The notes under the pieces were generated by a model. It made no database searches and was not told where the DNA came from. It saw nothing but the letters and a program-made list of their open reading frames with translations. A stretch of DNA of 64,000 nt, taken from assembly GCF_019703515.2 (NCBI RefSeq), contig NC_059374.1, forward strand, positions 13,366,245 through 13,430,244. Direction: 5' to 3'. Origin of the DNA: Myxocyprinus asiaticus (taxonomy: Eukaryota; Chordata; Actinopteri; Cypriniformes; Catostomidae). Position 1 is the stretch's first letter. Every line of letters starts with the position of its first letter. Positions 45,872-56,382 of this stretch are shown one piece after another. The position numbers were made by a program, and so were the translations under genes.

Positions 45872-48687
45872 TCAAGAGTTCAAAAGTCTGATTGCTTGGG
45901 GGAAGAAGCTGTCATGAAGTCAGCTGGGGCGGGTCCTGATGCTGCGATACCACCTACCTGATGGTAGCAGTGAGAGCAGCCCATGGCTCGGGTGGCTGGA
46001 GTCTCTGATGATCCTCCGAGCTTTTTTCACACACTGCCTGGTATATATGTCCTGGAGGGAGGGAAGCTCACCTCTGATGATGTGTCTAGCAGTTCGCACC
46101 ACCCTTTGCAGGGCTTTGCGGTTGTGGGCTGTGCTATTGCCGTACCAGGCGGAGATGCAGCCAGTCAGGATGCTCTCTACAGTGCAGGTGTAGAACCGTG
46201 TGAAGATGTGGCGGTTAATTCCAAACTTCCTCATCTGTCTCAGGAAGAAGAGGCGCTGATGAGCCTTCTTCACAACGGCCTCAGTGTGGATGGACCATGT
46301 GAGTTCCTCAGTGATGTGGACACCCAGGAACTTGAAGCTGCTAACTTTCTCCACCGGTGCTCCATTGATGGTGATGGGGCTGTGTTCTCTTTCTCTTCTT
46401 CTGAAGTCCACCACAAGCTCCTTTGTCTTACTGATGTTGAGGGAGAGGTTGGGTTCCTGAAACCAGTGTGTCAGAGTGTGCACCTCCTCTCTGTAGGCTG
46501 TATCATCATTGTCAGTGATCAGACCTACCACCGTCATCTCATCAGCAAACTTAATGATGGCATTGGAGCTGTGTGTTGCCACACAGTCATGTGTGTACAG
46601 AGAATACAGGAGTGGACTGAGAACACAGCCCTGTGGGGCTCCAGTGTTGAGGGTCAGTGATGAGGAGATGTTGCTGCCCATTCTAACCACCTGGCATCTG
46701 TTTGACAGGAATTCCAGGATCCAGCTGCACAGCGAGCTGTTTAAGCCCAGATCCCGGAGTTTCTCATCAAGCTTGGAGGGCACTATGGTGTTGAATGCTG
46801 AGCTGTAGTCTACAAACAACATTCTCACATAAGTGTTCTTTTTTTCCAGGTGGGAGAGAGCAGTGTGTATTGTAGATGCAATGGCATCATCAGTGGAGCG
46901 GTTGTTGTGGTAAGCAAACTGCAAGGGGTCCAGTGATGGAGGCAGCACAGAGCAGATGTAATCTCTGATTAGTCTCTCAAAGCATTTACTGATGATGGGG
47001 GTCAGAGCAACAGAACACCGGTCATTTAAGCAAGTGATTTTGGATTGCTTTGGAACAGGCACAATGGTGGATGTTTTAAAGCATGTGGGGACCACAGACA
47101 AGGAGAGGGAAAGGTTGAAAATGTCCGTAAAAACACCAGCCAGTTGGTTCGCTCACGCTCTGATGACGCGGCCTGGAATGCCATCTGGACCCGCGGCTTT
47201 GCGGATATACACCCGTCGGAAGGATCGGGTTACATCCGCTACAGAGACGGAGAGCGAACTAACCTCTGTAGCTACGGCCGCAAGAGCTCTCTCCGCGAGG
47301 GCGGTGTTATTTCCCTCGAAACGAGCATAAAAAGTATTTTGGTACATTCGGGAGAGAGGCAGTGGTGTTCACGGCGGAGTTTTTATTCCCTTTAAAGTCC
47401 GTGATGATGTTAATTCCCTGCCACATGCTTCTAGATTTGGTGGTGTTGAACTGTCCTTCAATCTTGTCCCTGTACTGGCGTTTTGCTGTTCTGATAACTG
47501 GCTTGTTTATGCTCCTCCGTGTTCCCGGAATTAAAAGCGGAGGTCCGCGCATCAAGTGCCGTGCGAACATCGCTATTAATCCAAGGTTTCTGGTTCGGAT
47601 AGATCCATATTGTTTTGCGATCAAAACAGTCATGTAACATAGAGTCTGATTGGTCCGACCAACACTGGATCGTTCTGAGGGTGGGTGCTTCCTGTTTCAG
47701 TTTCTGCCTGTGAGCGGGCAGAAGCAGAATGAAAGAGTGGTTCGATTTGCCAAATGGTGGGTGGGGGAGGGATTTGTAGCCATCCCGGAAGGAAGAGTAG
47801 GAATGGTCCAAAACCCGGTCCCCTCGTGTGTTAAAACTAATGTGTTAGTGGTATTTTGGTGCGACTGATTTGAGATTGGCTTTGCTAAAGTCCCCGGTCA
47901 CAATGAACGCGGCCTCGGGGTGTGCGGTTTCCTGCTTGCTTATAATCCCGTACAGTTCCTTGAGTGCCCGATCTGTGTCGGCTTGTGGCGGGATGTACAC
48001 AGCAGTGATAATGACCGCTGTGAATTCCCTCGGTAACCAGAATGGTCGACACAGAAGCATGAGAAATTCCAGATCAGGAGAGCAGAAAGACTTGATAGAA
48101 TGTACGTTCCTCTGATCACACCAGGATTTGTTGATCATAAAACATACACCACCACCTCTGCTTTTACCTGAGAGGTCTTTCGCTCTGTCCGCTAGGTGCA
48201 CAGAGAACCCCGTGGGTTCAATGGCTGAGTCTGGAATCTCAACAGACATCCAAGTTTCTGTAAGGCAGATAATGCAGCAGTCCCTCGTCTCTCGTTGGAA
48301 AGAGATCCGCGCTCTCAGCTCGCAGAGCTTGTTATCCAGAAACTGAACATTTGCCAGTAGAATACTGGGTAGCGGGGGTCGATTTGCGCAACGTCTTACT
48401 CTGATGAGAACGCAGGCTCTGTTTCCCCTTTTCCTTTTGCGTTTCCGTGGCAAGGCAGCTCAGACAAAGGGCTCCGGCGTGTTTGTAAACAGCAGGTCGG
48501 CATCGAGGAATTTGAAGTCCGGTTTACGGTGTGTAATTGCAGAACCAATATCCAAAAGTGTTTGTCTGTTGTAGACAATAAGGCAGACAACATCCAAGAC
48601 AAAAAACATAAGAATTGTAAACAAAACAAACAAAAAACTACAATGTTGTGTCAGAGCTCGCAACGCAGCAGTCATACTCGGTGCCAT
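45872..48687 (-). pseudogene. CR1/Rex-type LINE endonuclease-reverse transcriptase
   Basis: The start MAPSMTAALRAL is at 48687. A strongly hydrophobic stretch (FLFVLFTILMFFVLDVV) follows at residues about 18-36. A TGA at 48460 replaces an expected tryptophan, then a basic run KRKRKRG. The endonuclease has PSILLANVQFLDNK, CLTETWM, GGGVCFMINKSW and a VTGDF-S motif (usually GDFNKAN). The linker is split by frameshifts (47811-47153), with AAGPDGIPGRV near 47190. The RT part, 47101-45920, is open for 393 codons: [17 protein letters not shown] and [11 protein letters not shown], where the catalytic FADD is FADE (codon GAG at 46540-46538). A TGA at 45920 precedes a short tail to 45872. Inactive because of the FADE change and frame breaks. 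Confidence 0.85.
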
Positions 48688-48730
48688 CTTGAGTCCAATA
48701 GTAACCTTAGTAACTTGTAGTAACCTTAAA

Positions 48731-50023
48731 TAAGTGCATTGGAATTTACTGTATGCAATCTCAGTTTGAGGTCCGTGTATGATGGGTAGCAATCTTTTTC
48801 AACATGCTTGACACAAAAGCTGATCATTTTAAGTAGACATGAGGAGGTGAGGCAATTCTCCTCATTGTCATAATATACTGTACTGGTGCCGAAGTGGCGT
48901 GAGGGAGATAATGTGCATTACAGAGTGCTGGAACTGTATCCTTTAGCGCAAACACATAAAGTTTAATGATTTACTAGATTGTCCTGTCATGTTTAGTTTA
49001 GTTTCATAGCTAAAAGTATGCTTAGGTATGAAGTGATGAAAGTGGAGGAACTGATGTTTGTGTGTCCGATTGCACTGTTTTTTAAATTGTTTTTCTATGT
49101 AATAAAGCAAAATGTGGACATCTCTGACCATCTCACCTGCACACCAGTGCATAGACTTGCTATCTGATATTAATTCAGTTTGAATTTGACTCCATAAATT
49201 TAATAATACCATTTTGCATTCATAAAATTTTTGTTACATACTTTTTTGTTTTGATCTTAAAGGTTTGAAGTTCTTTCTTTCTGAACACAATACAAGCTGA
49301 AGACTTAAGTGAATTTAACTTTACTTACACACAAATCCCAGAAGAATTTGTTTATGTTTACACTTTTACCTTCACTACAGCAGTAACATTTTCCTAGAAG
49401 GTCACTTTAAAACTTTGATTCAGTTGCTCTCTCTTTGGTAAATTACATAACCTCTGACTCATTAGTTTGCATATTGTGATTTGGTCTGTAAGGCTCCTGG
49501 CAGGCCCATGGTGCCATAATGAGGACGTGGACAAAACCTACGTTGTCGTACACAGTATGAACACACAAAAGAAATCCTTTCTATAGCTGTAACAATTCTT
49601 ACAGTAAAATCAAATTACCACTTAATTAGGTCAACACCCAGATTAACAGATTAACTCATTTTGTGGTCGAATGATATGATTTGCCAAGGCCGATATCTAG
49701 AGAGCAGTGTGGCCGATGGCTGATATATTGTTGATATATTGGCAGTTGACATGACATGTAATTTTACTGTGCACAAACAAAAAAGACATTAATATTTTCT
49801 CATATATTTTCATTATTGGCTGTCCTCTTTATGTCCTCAATTGTGAAATACAGAGACGTATCAAATAAACAATGTGGAAAGAGATACTATTTAAATATAG
49901 TGGAATTATCCTATGGGGGAGAATTTAATTACTGCAAAAGGACTTTACAATTTTTTATTTTTTATTTACACAGTGCAGTAAAAATTTAAAAAAATAAATA
50001 ATAAAAAATGAATAAATAATAAA

Positions 50024-50063
<40 letters not shown>

Positions 50064-50531
50064 TAAAAGGTTATACAATTTTTTAGGCAATTAATTAAGA
50101 AGGAGCTAATATTAATTACACTTGTAATATTATGGCCTGTGGTGTGAAGCGTCTAAATGCCAGAAAGAGAGACATACAGAATAAATATGCATAAAATAAG
50201 CTAAAACCGTATTTGTGTTTATGCGGCATGTTTTACTGCTGGAAACAATCTGTTAAAATAGCAGAATACATTGAAATGTCCTATGTTTACATGCTAAATC
50301 TAGAACTACATTCAATAGCATTTTTCAAATTGTATTATAATTAGTGTGTATGCAGTTTTCATGTCCTCATATTAGTTGAGAGATTAAATGGAATATTTGT
50401 AGTTTTAAAGATACATAAATCACGCAATGCAAGACTGTTGAAATTGCCTTGTGTAATCAAAAAGTTGATTAAAAGTGGTAAAAACTTGACCAGTTACAGC
50501 ATCACAAAAAACACTTTCCCTTATTCAAATA
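48731..50531. other. Stretch without recognised gene
   Basis: AT-rich. 49980-50065 is low-complexity (A-rich, then (AT)n). An 89-codon minus frame at 48943-49212 shows no domain. Nothing else recognised. Confidence 0.35.
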
Positions 50532-50533
50532 TA

Positions 50534-52077
50534 CAGTTGAAGTCAGAAGTTTACATACAGCTTAGCCAAATACATTTAAACTAATTTTTTCACAATTCTT
50601 GACATTTAATCACAATCTAATCATAGAAAACATTCCCTGTCTTGGGTCAGTTAAGATCACTACTTTATTTTAAGAATGTGAAATATCAGAATAATAGTAG
50701 AGAGAATTATTTATTTCAGCTTTTATTTCTTTCATCACATTCCCAGTGGGTCAGAAGTTTACATACACTTTTTAGTATTTGGTAGCATTGTCTTTGAATT
50801 GTTTAACTTGAGTCAAACTTTTTGGGTAGCCTTCAACAAGCTTCTCACAATAAGTTGCTGGAATTTTGGCCCATTCCTCCAGACAGAACTGGTGTAACTG
50901 AGTCAGGTTTGTAGGCCTCCTTGCTCACACACGCTTTTTCAGTTCTGCCCACAATTATTCTATCGAAGTGAGGTCAGGGCTTTGTGATGGCCACTCCAAT
51001 ACCTTGACTTTGTTGTCCTTAAGCCATTTTGCCAAAACTATGGAGGTATGCTTGGGGTCATTGTCCAATTGGAAGACCCATTTGCGACCAAGCTTTAACT
51101 TCCTGGCTGATATCTTGAGATGTTGCTTCAATATATCCACATAATTTTCCTTCCTCATGATGCCATCTATTTTGTGAAGTGCACCAGTCCCTCCTGCAGC
51201 AAAGCACCCCCACAACATGATGCTGCCAACCCCCTGCTTCACGGTTGGGATGGCCTCACCTTTTTTCCTCCAAACATAACGATGGTCATTCTGGCCAAAC
51301 AGTAAAATTTTTGTTTCAATAGACCAGAGGACATTTCTCCAAAAATAAGATCTTTGTCCCCATGTGCACTTGCAAACTGTAGTCTGGCTTTTTTATGATG
51401 GTTTTGGAGCAGTGGCTTCTTCCTTGCTGAGCAGCCTTTCAGGTTATCTCAATATAGGACTCGTTCTACTGTGGATGTAGATACTTTTCTACCTGTTTCC
51501 TCCAGCATCTTCACAAGATCCTTTGCTGTTGTTCTGGGATTGATTTGCACTTTTCGCACCAAACTACGTTAATCTCTAGGAGACAGAATGTGTCTCCTTC
51601 CTGAGCGGTATGATGGCTGTGTGGTCCCATAGTGTTTATTCTTGCGTACTATTGTTTGTACAGATGAACATGGTACCTTCAGGTGTTTGGAAATTGTTCC
51701 AAAGGATGAACCACACTTGTGGAGGTCCACACTTTTTTTTTCTGAGGTCTTGGCTGATTTATTTAGATTTTCCCATGATGTCAAGCAAAGAGGAACTGAG
51801 TTTGAAGGTAGGCCTTAAAATGCATCCCCAGGTACACCCCCAGTTCAGTACACCTCCAGTCAGAAGCTAATTGACTAATTGTCTAAAGGCTTGGCATAAT
51901 TTTCTGGAATTTTCCAAGCTGTTAAAGACACAGTTAACTTAGTGTATGTAAAATTCTGACCCACTGGAATTGTGAAATAGTCAGTTAAAAGTGAAACAAT
52001 CTGTATGTAAGCAATTGTTGGAAACATTACTTGTGTCATGCACAAAGAAGATGTCCTAAACAACTTGACTTCAACTG
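50534..52077 (-). mobile_element. Sleeping-Beauty-like Tc1 transposon
   Basis: TA flanks at 50532-50533 and 52078-52079. The outer ends CAGTTGAAGTCAGAAGTTTA and AACTTGACTTCAACTG pair with inner direct repeats GTGGGTCAGAAGTTTACATA (50745) and GTATGTAAAATTCTGACCCA (51943), the full IR/DR layout. Same family as 24260-25812, opposite orientation. Confidence 0.93.
50772..51776 (-). pseudogene. Sleeping-Beauty-like transposase pseudogene
   Basis: The start MGKSK at 51776 is followed at once by TAA where related copies encode glutamate, then ISQDLR. A segment with SSFGTISKHLKVPCSSVQTI holds part of the DNA-binding domain. The catalytic part, 51242-50955, is open: [38 protein letters not shown] with the second aspartate, and [10 protein letters not shown] with the catalytic glutamate kept, but the next codon is TAA instead of asparagine. 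The ancestral C-terminus ends FKDNATKY with stop 50774-50772. Less decayed in the catalytic end than the 24260 copy but not functional. Confidence 0.85.
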
Positions 52078-52245
52078 TATACATTTTAACTAGGTCTGAC
52101 GATTTAAAGTGTTAATTTGCAGCAATTAATTATTTAAAAAATAAAGAGTTAAAAAAAAAAAATAATGCAATGAACCATTTATGTACGCTCAGACCCATGC
52201 ATAAATTCTATAACAAGGAATGTTCCTAACGTGAGCAATTCAAGT

Positions 52246-52260
52246 TTGATGTACAACCTT
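52246..52260. repeat. SINE target-site duplication, left copy
   Basis: TTGATGTACAACCTT; it matches TTGATGTGCAACCTT at 52672-52686 with one mismatch. Confidence 0.9.
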
Positions 52261-52607
52261 TTTTATTTTCTGCCCTTTTCTCCCCAATTTGGAATGCCCA
52301 ATTCCCAATGCGTCCTCATGGTGGCGTAGTGACTCGCCTCAATCCGGGTGGCGGAGAATGAATCTCAGTGACCATCAATCCACGCATCTTATCACATGGA
52401 TTGTTGAGTGCGTTACCGCGGAGACATAGCGCGTGTGGAGGCTTCGCGCTATTCTCCGCGGCATCCACACACAACTGACCACGCTCCCCACCGAGAGTGA
52501 GAACCACATTATAGCAACCACAAGGAGGTTACCCCATGTGACTCTACCCTCCCTAGCAACCGGGCCAATTTGGTTGCTTAGGAGACCTGGCTGGAGTCAC
52601 TCGCCCA

Positions 52608-52619
52608 GGATTCGAACTC
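52608..52619 (-). promoter_or_regulatory. RNA polymerase III B box of SINE
   Basis: GAGTTCGAATCC on the minus strand fits GGTTCGANTCC closely, at the usual distance behind the A box. Confidence 0.85.
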
Positions 52620-52650
52620 GCGACTCCAGGGGTGGTAGTCAGCATCAATA

Positions 52651-52662
52651 CTCGCTGAGCTA
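52651..52662 (-). promoter_or_regulatory. RNA polymerase III A box of SINE
   Basis: TAGCTCAGCGAG on the minus strand fits the tRNA A-box pattern TRGCNNAGYNGG with one deviation. Confidence 0.8.
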
Positions 52663-52671
52663 CCAAGGCCC

Positions 52672-52686
52672 TTGATGTGCAACCTT
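52672..52686. repeat. SINE target-site duplication, right copy
   Basis: TTGATGTGCAACCTT, the partner of 52246-52260. Confidence 0.9.
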
Positions 52687-53044
52687 GATGTTTTTACCAA
52701 CCTGTGGCAGTAGGGGGCAGTGAGCGCTTTAGCTGTCCAGGCAACACTTCACTTATGTACACATAAGTACAATAGCGCAGACTGAATTGGGCCAATAATA
52801 GGTTTATGTTCAATGATATAATAAACAATATTTAGAATTTTAAAGAAACAGTTTGTATTGTCTAAAAGCTTTACTTGTCTAATGCCACAACACATGAGCA
52901 TCACTAGAGGTGGACTACCGGGTCTTATGCCCATAATGTTTTCAGCAAAGCCCTGAATGTTTTAATCATCTTGTAGTGATGTCAAAAGTACCAGTGTTTT
53001 GGTATCAAGTTGACACAAAAATATAAATATATTTTAATTTATAT
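52687..53044. other. Stretch without recognised gene
   Basis: Nothing recognised; short TA-rich tract near 53020-53060. Confidence 0.35.
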
Positions 53045-53440
53045 ATATAGATATATATACCTTTTCTTTTTGTTTTTCTGTTTCAAAAGTGGCTTTTTAT
53101 TTGTAATTCTTCCCATTAGGCCTGCAACCCTGAGTCTTCTCTTTACTGTTGTACATAAAACTGGTGTTGAGCGGGTAGAATTCAATGAAGCTGTCAGCTG
53201 AGGACATGTGAGGCATCTATTTCTCAAACTAGAGACTCTGATGTACTTATCCTCTTGTTTAGTTGTACATCTGGGCCTTCCACATCTCTTTCTGTCCTTG
53301 TTAGAGCCAGTTGTGCTTTATCTTTGAAGACTGTAGTGTACACCTTTGTATGAAATCTTCAGTTTTTTGGCAATTTCAAGCACTGAATAGCCTTCATTCC
53401 TCAAAACCAGGCACGATCGTATTTTTTTATCAAGAAATTT
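53045..53440 (-). pseudogene. Tc1 transposase remnant, DNA-binding half only
   Basis: The minus strand, in order, reads EYSVLEIAKKLKISYKGVHY, a stop, a CGRPRC motif (the GRPR-type linker between the two helix-turn-helix units), then CPQLTASLNSTRSTPVLCTT and VKRRLRVAGLMGRI. This is the N-terminal DNA-binding half of a Tc1-type transposase. The catalytic half and both terminal repeats are absent. It is a different family from the other Tc1 copies here and more eroded. Confidence 0.7.
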
Positions 53441-53823
53441 CACATTAGATCATATTTTTTTTTTCTTTCTAGTAAGACCTTTGATATTAGGGCAAAAATC
53501 TAATTCTTGATAATCATTTTTGTATGGTTTTCCTGTAAAAATATATAAAAATCCTTAAAACAATATCAATTTGATTTATCTTGTTTTAGAAACAACACTG
53601 CATCAGATATTTAGGTTTTTCAGAGAATGTATTTTTAACATGTATATTTTGTCTTACTGTACTGAAAGAGTTTTTATACCAGTGCTGAAGAAGTAATCCA
53701 AAGTATGTAGAATACGTTACTGACCTTGAGTAATCTAACAAAATATGTTACAAATTACATTTTACAGCATGTATTCTGCAATCTGTAGTGGAATACATTT
53801 CAAAAGTAACCCTCCCAACCCTG

Positions 53824-53892
<69 letters not shown>

Positions 53893-54920
53893 AAATTAAT
53901 AAGTCTTTCTGCATTATTGCTAATATCAAGTACAGACTCAGTTTAGTACCCACGCGCTGTCTAGTCGGCTGCTTTTCAGCATGCATGCAAGAAAATCTGT
54001 GTGTGAATGGTCAAAAGGAACAGAGAAACAGAGAAAAAGAGAAAGAGACACAAGTAGCAGGAGAGAGCAGGGCTGAGGTACTAAACAGCAACCCTGTTAA
54101 AAGCACAGTGGGCGATCTGTATGATTGTAGCAGCACATGAACGGGGCTCGGTTTGAATTGCAGCTTTAGACTTCTGAAACCTGCTGAGAAACAGCTTCAA
54201 ACAAGAAAGCAGCCGATACAACCACCCTTTAAAGTAAAGTCCCCTGCAGGGCTGGTCGATATATATAGAATAGTCACTATATATTTAAAATATATAAAAT
54301 GAAGCAATATTGTGATTATCTGGGTAATTTAAATGCACCTTTTTATTTGCAGATTATTTTGATGCACTTTTTTTTTTTTTTTGCCCATTTAGTTTCTTAA
54401 AGACATTGGACCTCATTAATTAACCATGTATATGCACAGATTTCTGTGTGATACCAGTGTGCAAATGTTTTCATGCAAAAACTATGATTCATCAATTAGT
54501 TTACACTTAAGATTTATTCATAAAATTTAGAACCAGCTGAAAGCACACAAAATCATAGAAATTACATTATTATAGAAATGATATAGAAATCTGATTATAT
54601 AAATTGCTAAACTGATTATAGAATAGATGAGAGCACATCTTTTAGGATACATTTGCAAAGATTGACAAATACATTGAGTTCATTTGGCTATGTTTTGCAC
54701 AAAGTACTCACTGCAGGGATGCACTCCTTCATTTATAATGCACCGGATTCATCAACAAAGGTAAGAACAAAATATACGTGCATGTGCACCTGTTGTAAAT
54801 ACAGTGGAAATTTAGCATAAGAAGTTTTTCTGCGTACATAAATACACAACTTGTACACATTTATTAGTAAATAAGACTCAGTGTGATTAGAAAAGTAGGC
54901 AATCTTGTGAGTAAAAGTGT
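53441..54920. other. Stretch without recognised gene
   Basis: Holds a (TA)n run of about 60 bp (53830-53889) and an oligo-T run at 54368-54382; otherwise unrecognised. Confidence 0.35.
53830..53889. repeat. (AT)n microsatellite, about 60 bp
   Basis: Pure alternating AT; the overlapping isoleucine-tyrosine open frames on both strands are artefacts of it. Confidence 0.92.
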
Positions 54921-55202
54921 TTAAGGTGTAATAAGCAACTTATTTTGGGAAACCATCCATAATATATCCCTACTACCTAACATACCCTACGCACTTTAAA
55001 TAGGAAAACTGAGTGGGAGCCGCCTGTCATATTATACTAATCAGAAAAATTAGACGATCGGAAATGCTCTCTTCCTGTCAATAATTTTGCACATTAGGAT
55101 TAGCTAACTTGTCTTTGTAGGGCTGGGTTTTGAAGAGCGGGTATGTGGTTGAAGCTATAGCTAAAAAGTTAAAAAGGCGGAAAACACTAACAGCACCTTT
55201 AA
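54921..55202. mobile_element. MITE-like element
   Basis: The left end TTAAGGTGTAATAAGCAACT and the right end GAAAACACTAACAGCACCTT are imperfect reverse complements. The right end resembles that of 14876-15224 (TAACAGCACTTTTAA). Non-coding. Confidence 0.45.
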
Positions 55203-56380
55203 AACAGATGTTTTAACAGCGTCTTTTATTTAAAATTTCAGTAACAAAAACTAAACAAGTTCGATCCATTTCCATGAATCATTCTAAACTGTAAGTTCGA
55301 ATCTGTGAATCTGTGAAAAACTCTGATTCAACAATTAGTCTGTATTACAGTGAAATCGGAAAGCAAAGGTTGAGTTTTTTTTTTTTTAGCTAAAAGTCTG
55401 TGGTTACCGAAATTCAAAACACTGCCCCCAGTGGCCAAAGTGGTTTATTGGGCGTATGGGCACGTGTGAGCATCTTTTTTAGGGGTAAAATGTCCACCGA
55501 GGGGCGCCAATAGCGAGGTGTGAAACGAGTTGTTTGCAGCTGTACAGGATGTAAAACAGTGAAGAGGAATGCATATTTAATAAAATGTATCCCCAACCAT
55601 CAGTGGAGTAAAAATGAAACCTCAGAATACTGCTTGTTACTGATTATGCAAATGCAATTACTTTTACCTGGTTTCAAATTGGGATCCGAACAGTGGTCTC
55701 CCATGCTGCTGACAAAACACACTGCTGACATCGCCCCTCCATAGTCCCTTGTACCCTTCCCTCAGGCAGGTAGGCATTCCAAAGTTTATTGCCCACCCTA
55801 CCCACCCACTGGTCTCAGTCTACATCCACAGACTGCAAAATGAGCAGTGGTGACTAGTGCAGAAACTGCCGCCAAGTGTAGAAAAGTTGAAGGTAAGGAG
55901 CTGAGAGGGAATTAAGAAGCCAGGTCACGCACAGAAATGCTCTACTCTCGGGAGCGATACATTGTTACCACTCTGTCAGAGTTGTGCAGACAGTAAGAGA
56001 GCTGGTTGTCTGAGTGGGTGCCAAGGATTTTACTGTCGATTATCTACCCTGGGAAAAGACAACGATGATACACAGCAATTACAAACATTCAGACACCCAA
56101 GACATGCTTAAAGCTAAGTTCATCTTTTCTAAAGACATCTTAATAGAGGAGTCAGAGCTACAGTAGTTTCCTCTCCCAAACTAATAGAATTTCAGGTTGC
56201 AGGTTATAAATCACTGAAAAGTTTTAAATGTAATTAAAATCATGTTATCAATTGGAAGCAATACATTATCTGAACACATTTTAGACAATTACATTCCCTG
56301 ATAACTGTTCCAATAGTATTTCCATTATTTTGTATTTATATTAATATTTTTATTTCTAGTATTTTTACTATTTAATCATT
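55203..56380. other. Stretch without recognised gene
   Basis: Nothing recognised. Short open frames at 55414-55744 on both strands overlap each other and have no domain. Confidence 0.35.
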
Positions 56381-56382
56381 TA

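Larger units (their letters stand above)
43590..48730 (-). mobile_element. CR1/Rex-type LINE with an LTR insertion
   Basis: Minus-strand element: 5' start near 48700, one long coding region (48687-45872), 3' UTR (45871-45672 and 43871-43615) and a 3' tail of (TTTGATTTGAT)-type repeats, seen as AATCAAATCAAATCAAATCA at 43597-43616. The 3' UTR is split by the LTR-like sequence 43872-45671. I would place it in the CR1/Jockey superfamily, resembling fish Rex1/Babar; the exact family is uncertain. Confidence 0.82.
52261..52671 (-). mobile_element. tRNA-derived SINE, 411 bp
   Basis: On the minus strand it starts GGGCCTTGGTAGCTCAGCGA, a tRNA-like head with A and B boxes, followed by a body of about 330 bp and a 3' end AAAAGGGCAGAAAATAAAA (19 bases). 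It is flanked by a 15-bp target duplication, so the boundaries are firm. It is copied in trans by a LINE and transcribed, if at all, by RNA polymerase III. Confidence 0.93.

Noticed and set aside
45983..46660. 225-codon plus-strand open frame
   Set aside because: Antisense shadow of the LINE C reverse transcriptase.
52600..52671. Functional tRNA gene
   Set aside because: The A and B boxes belong to the head of a SINE with a 15-bp target duplication; the tRNA cloverleaf is not preserved.
53762..54140. Open frames with long isoleucine-tyrosine runs
   Set aside because: Translation of a (TA)n microsatellite.
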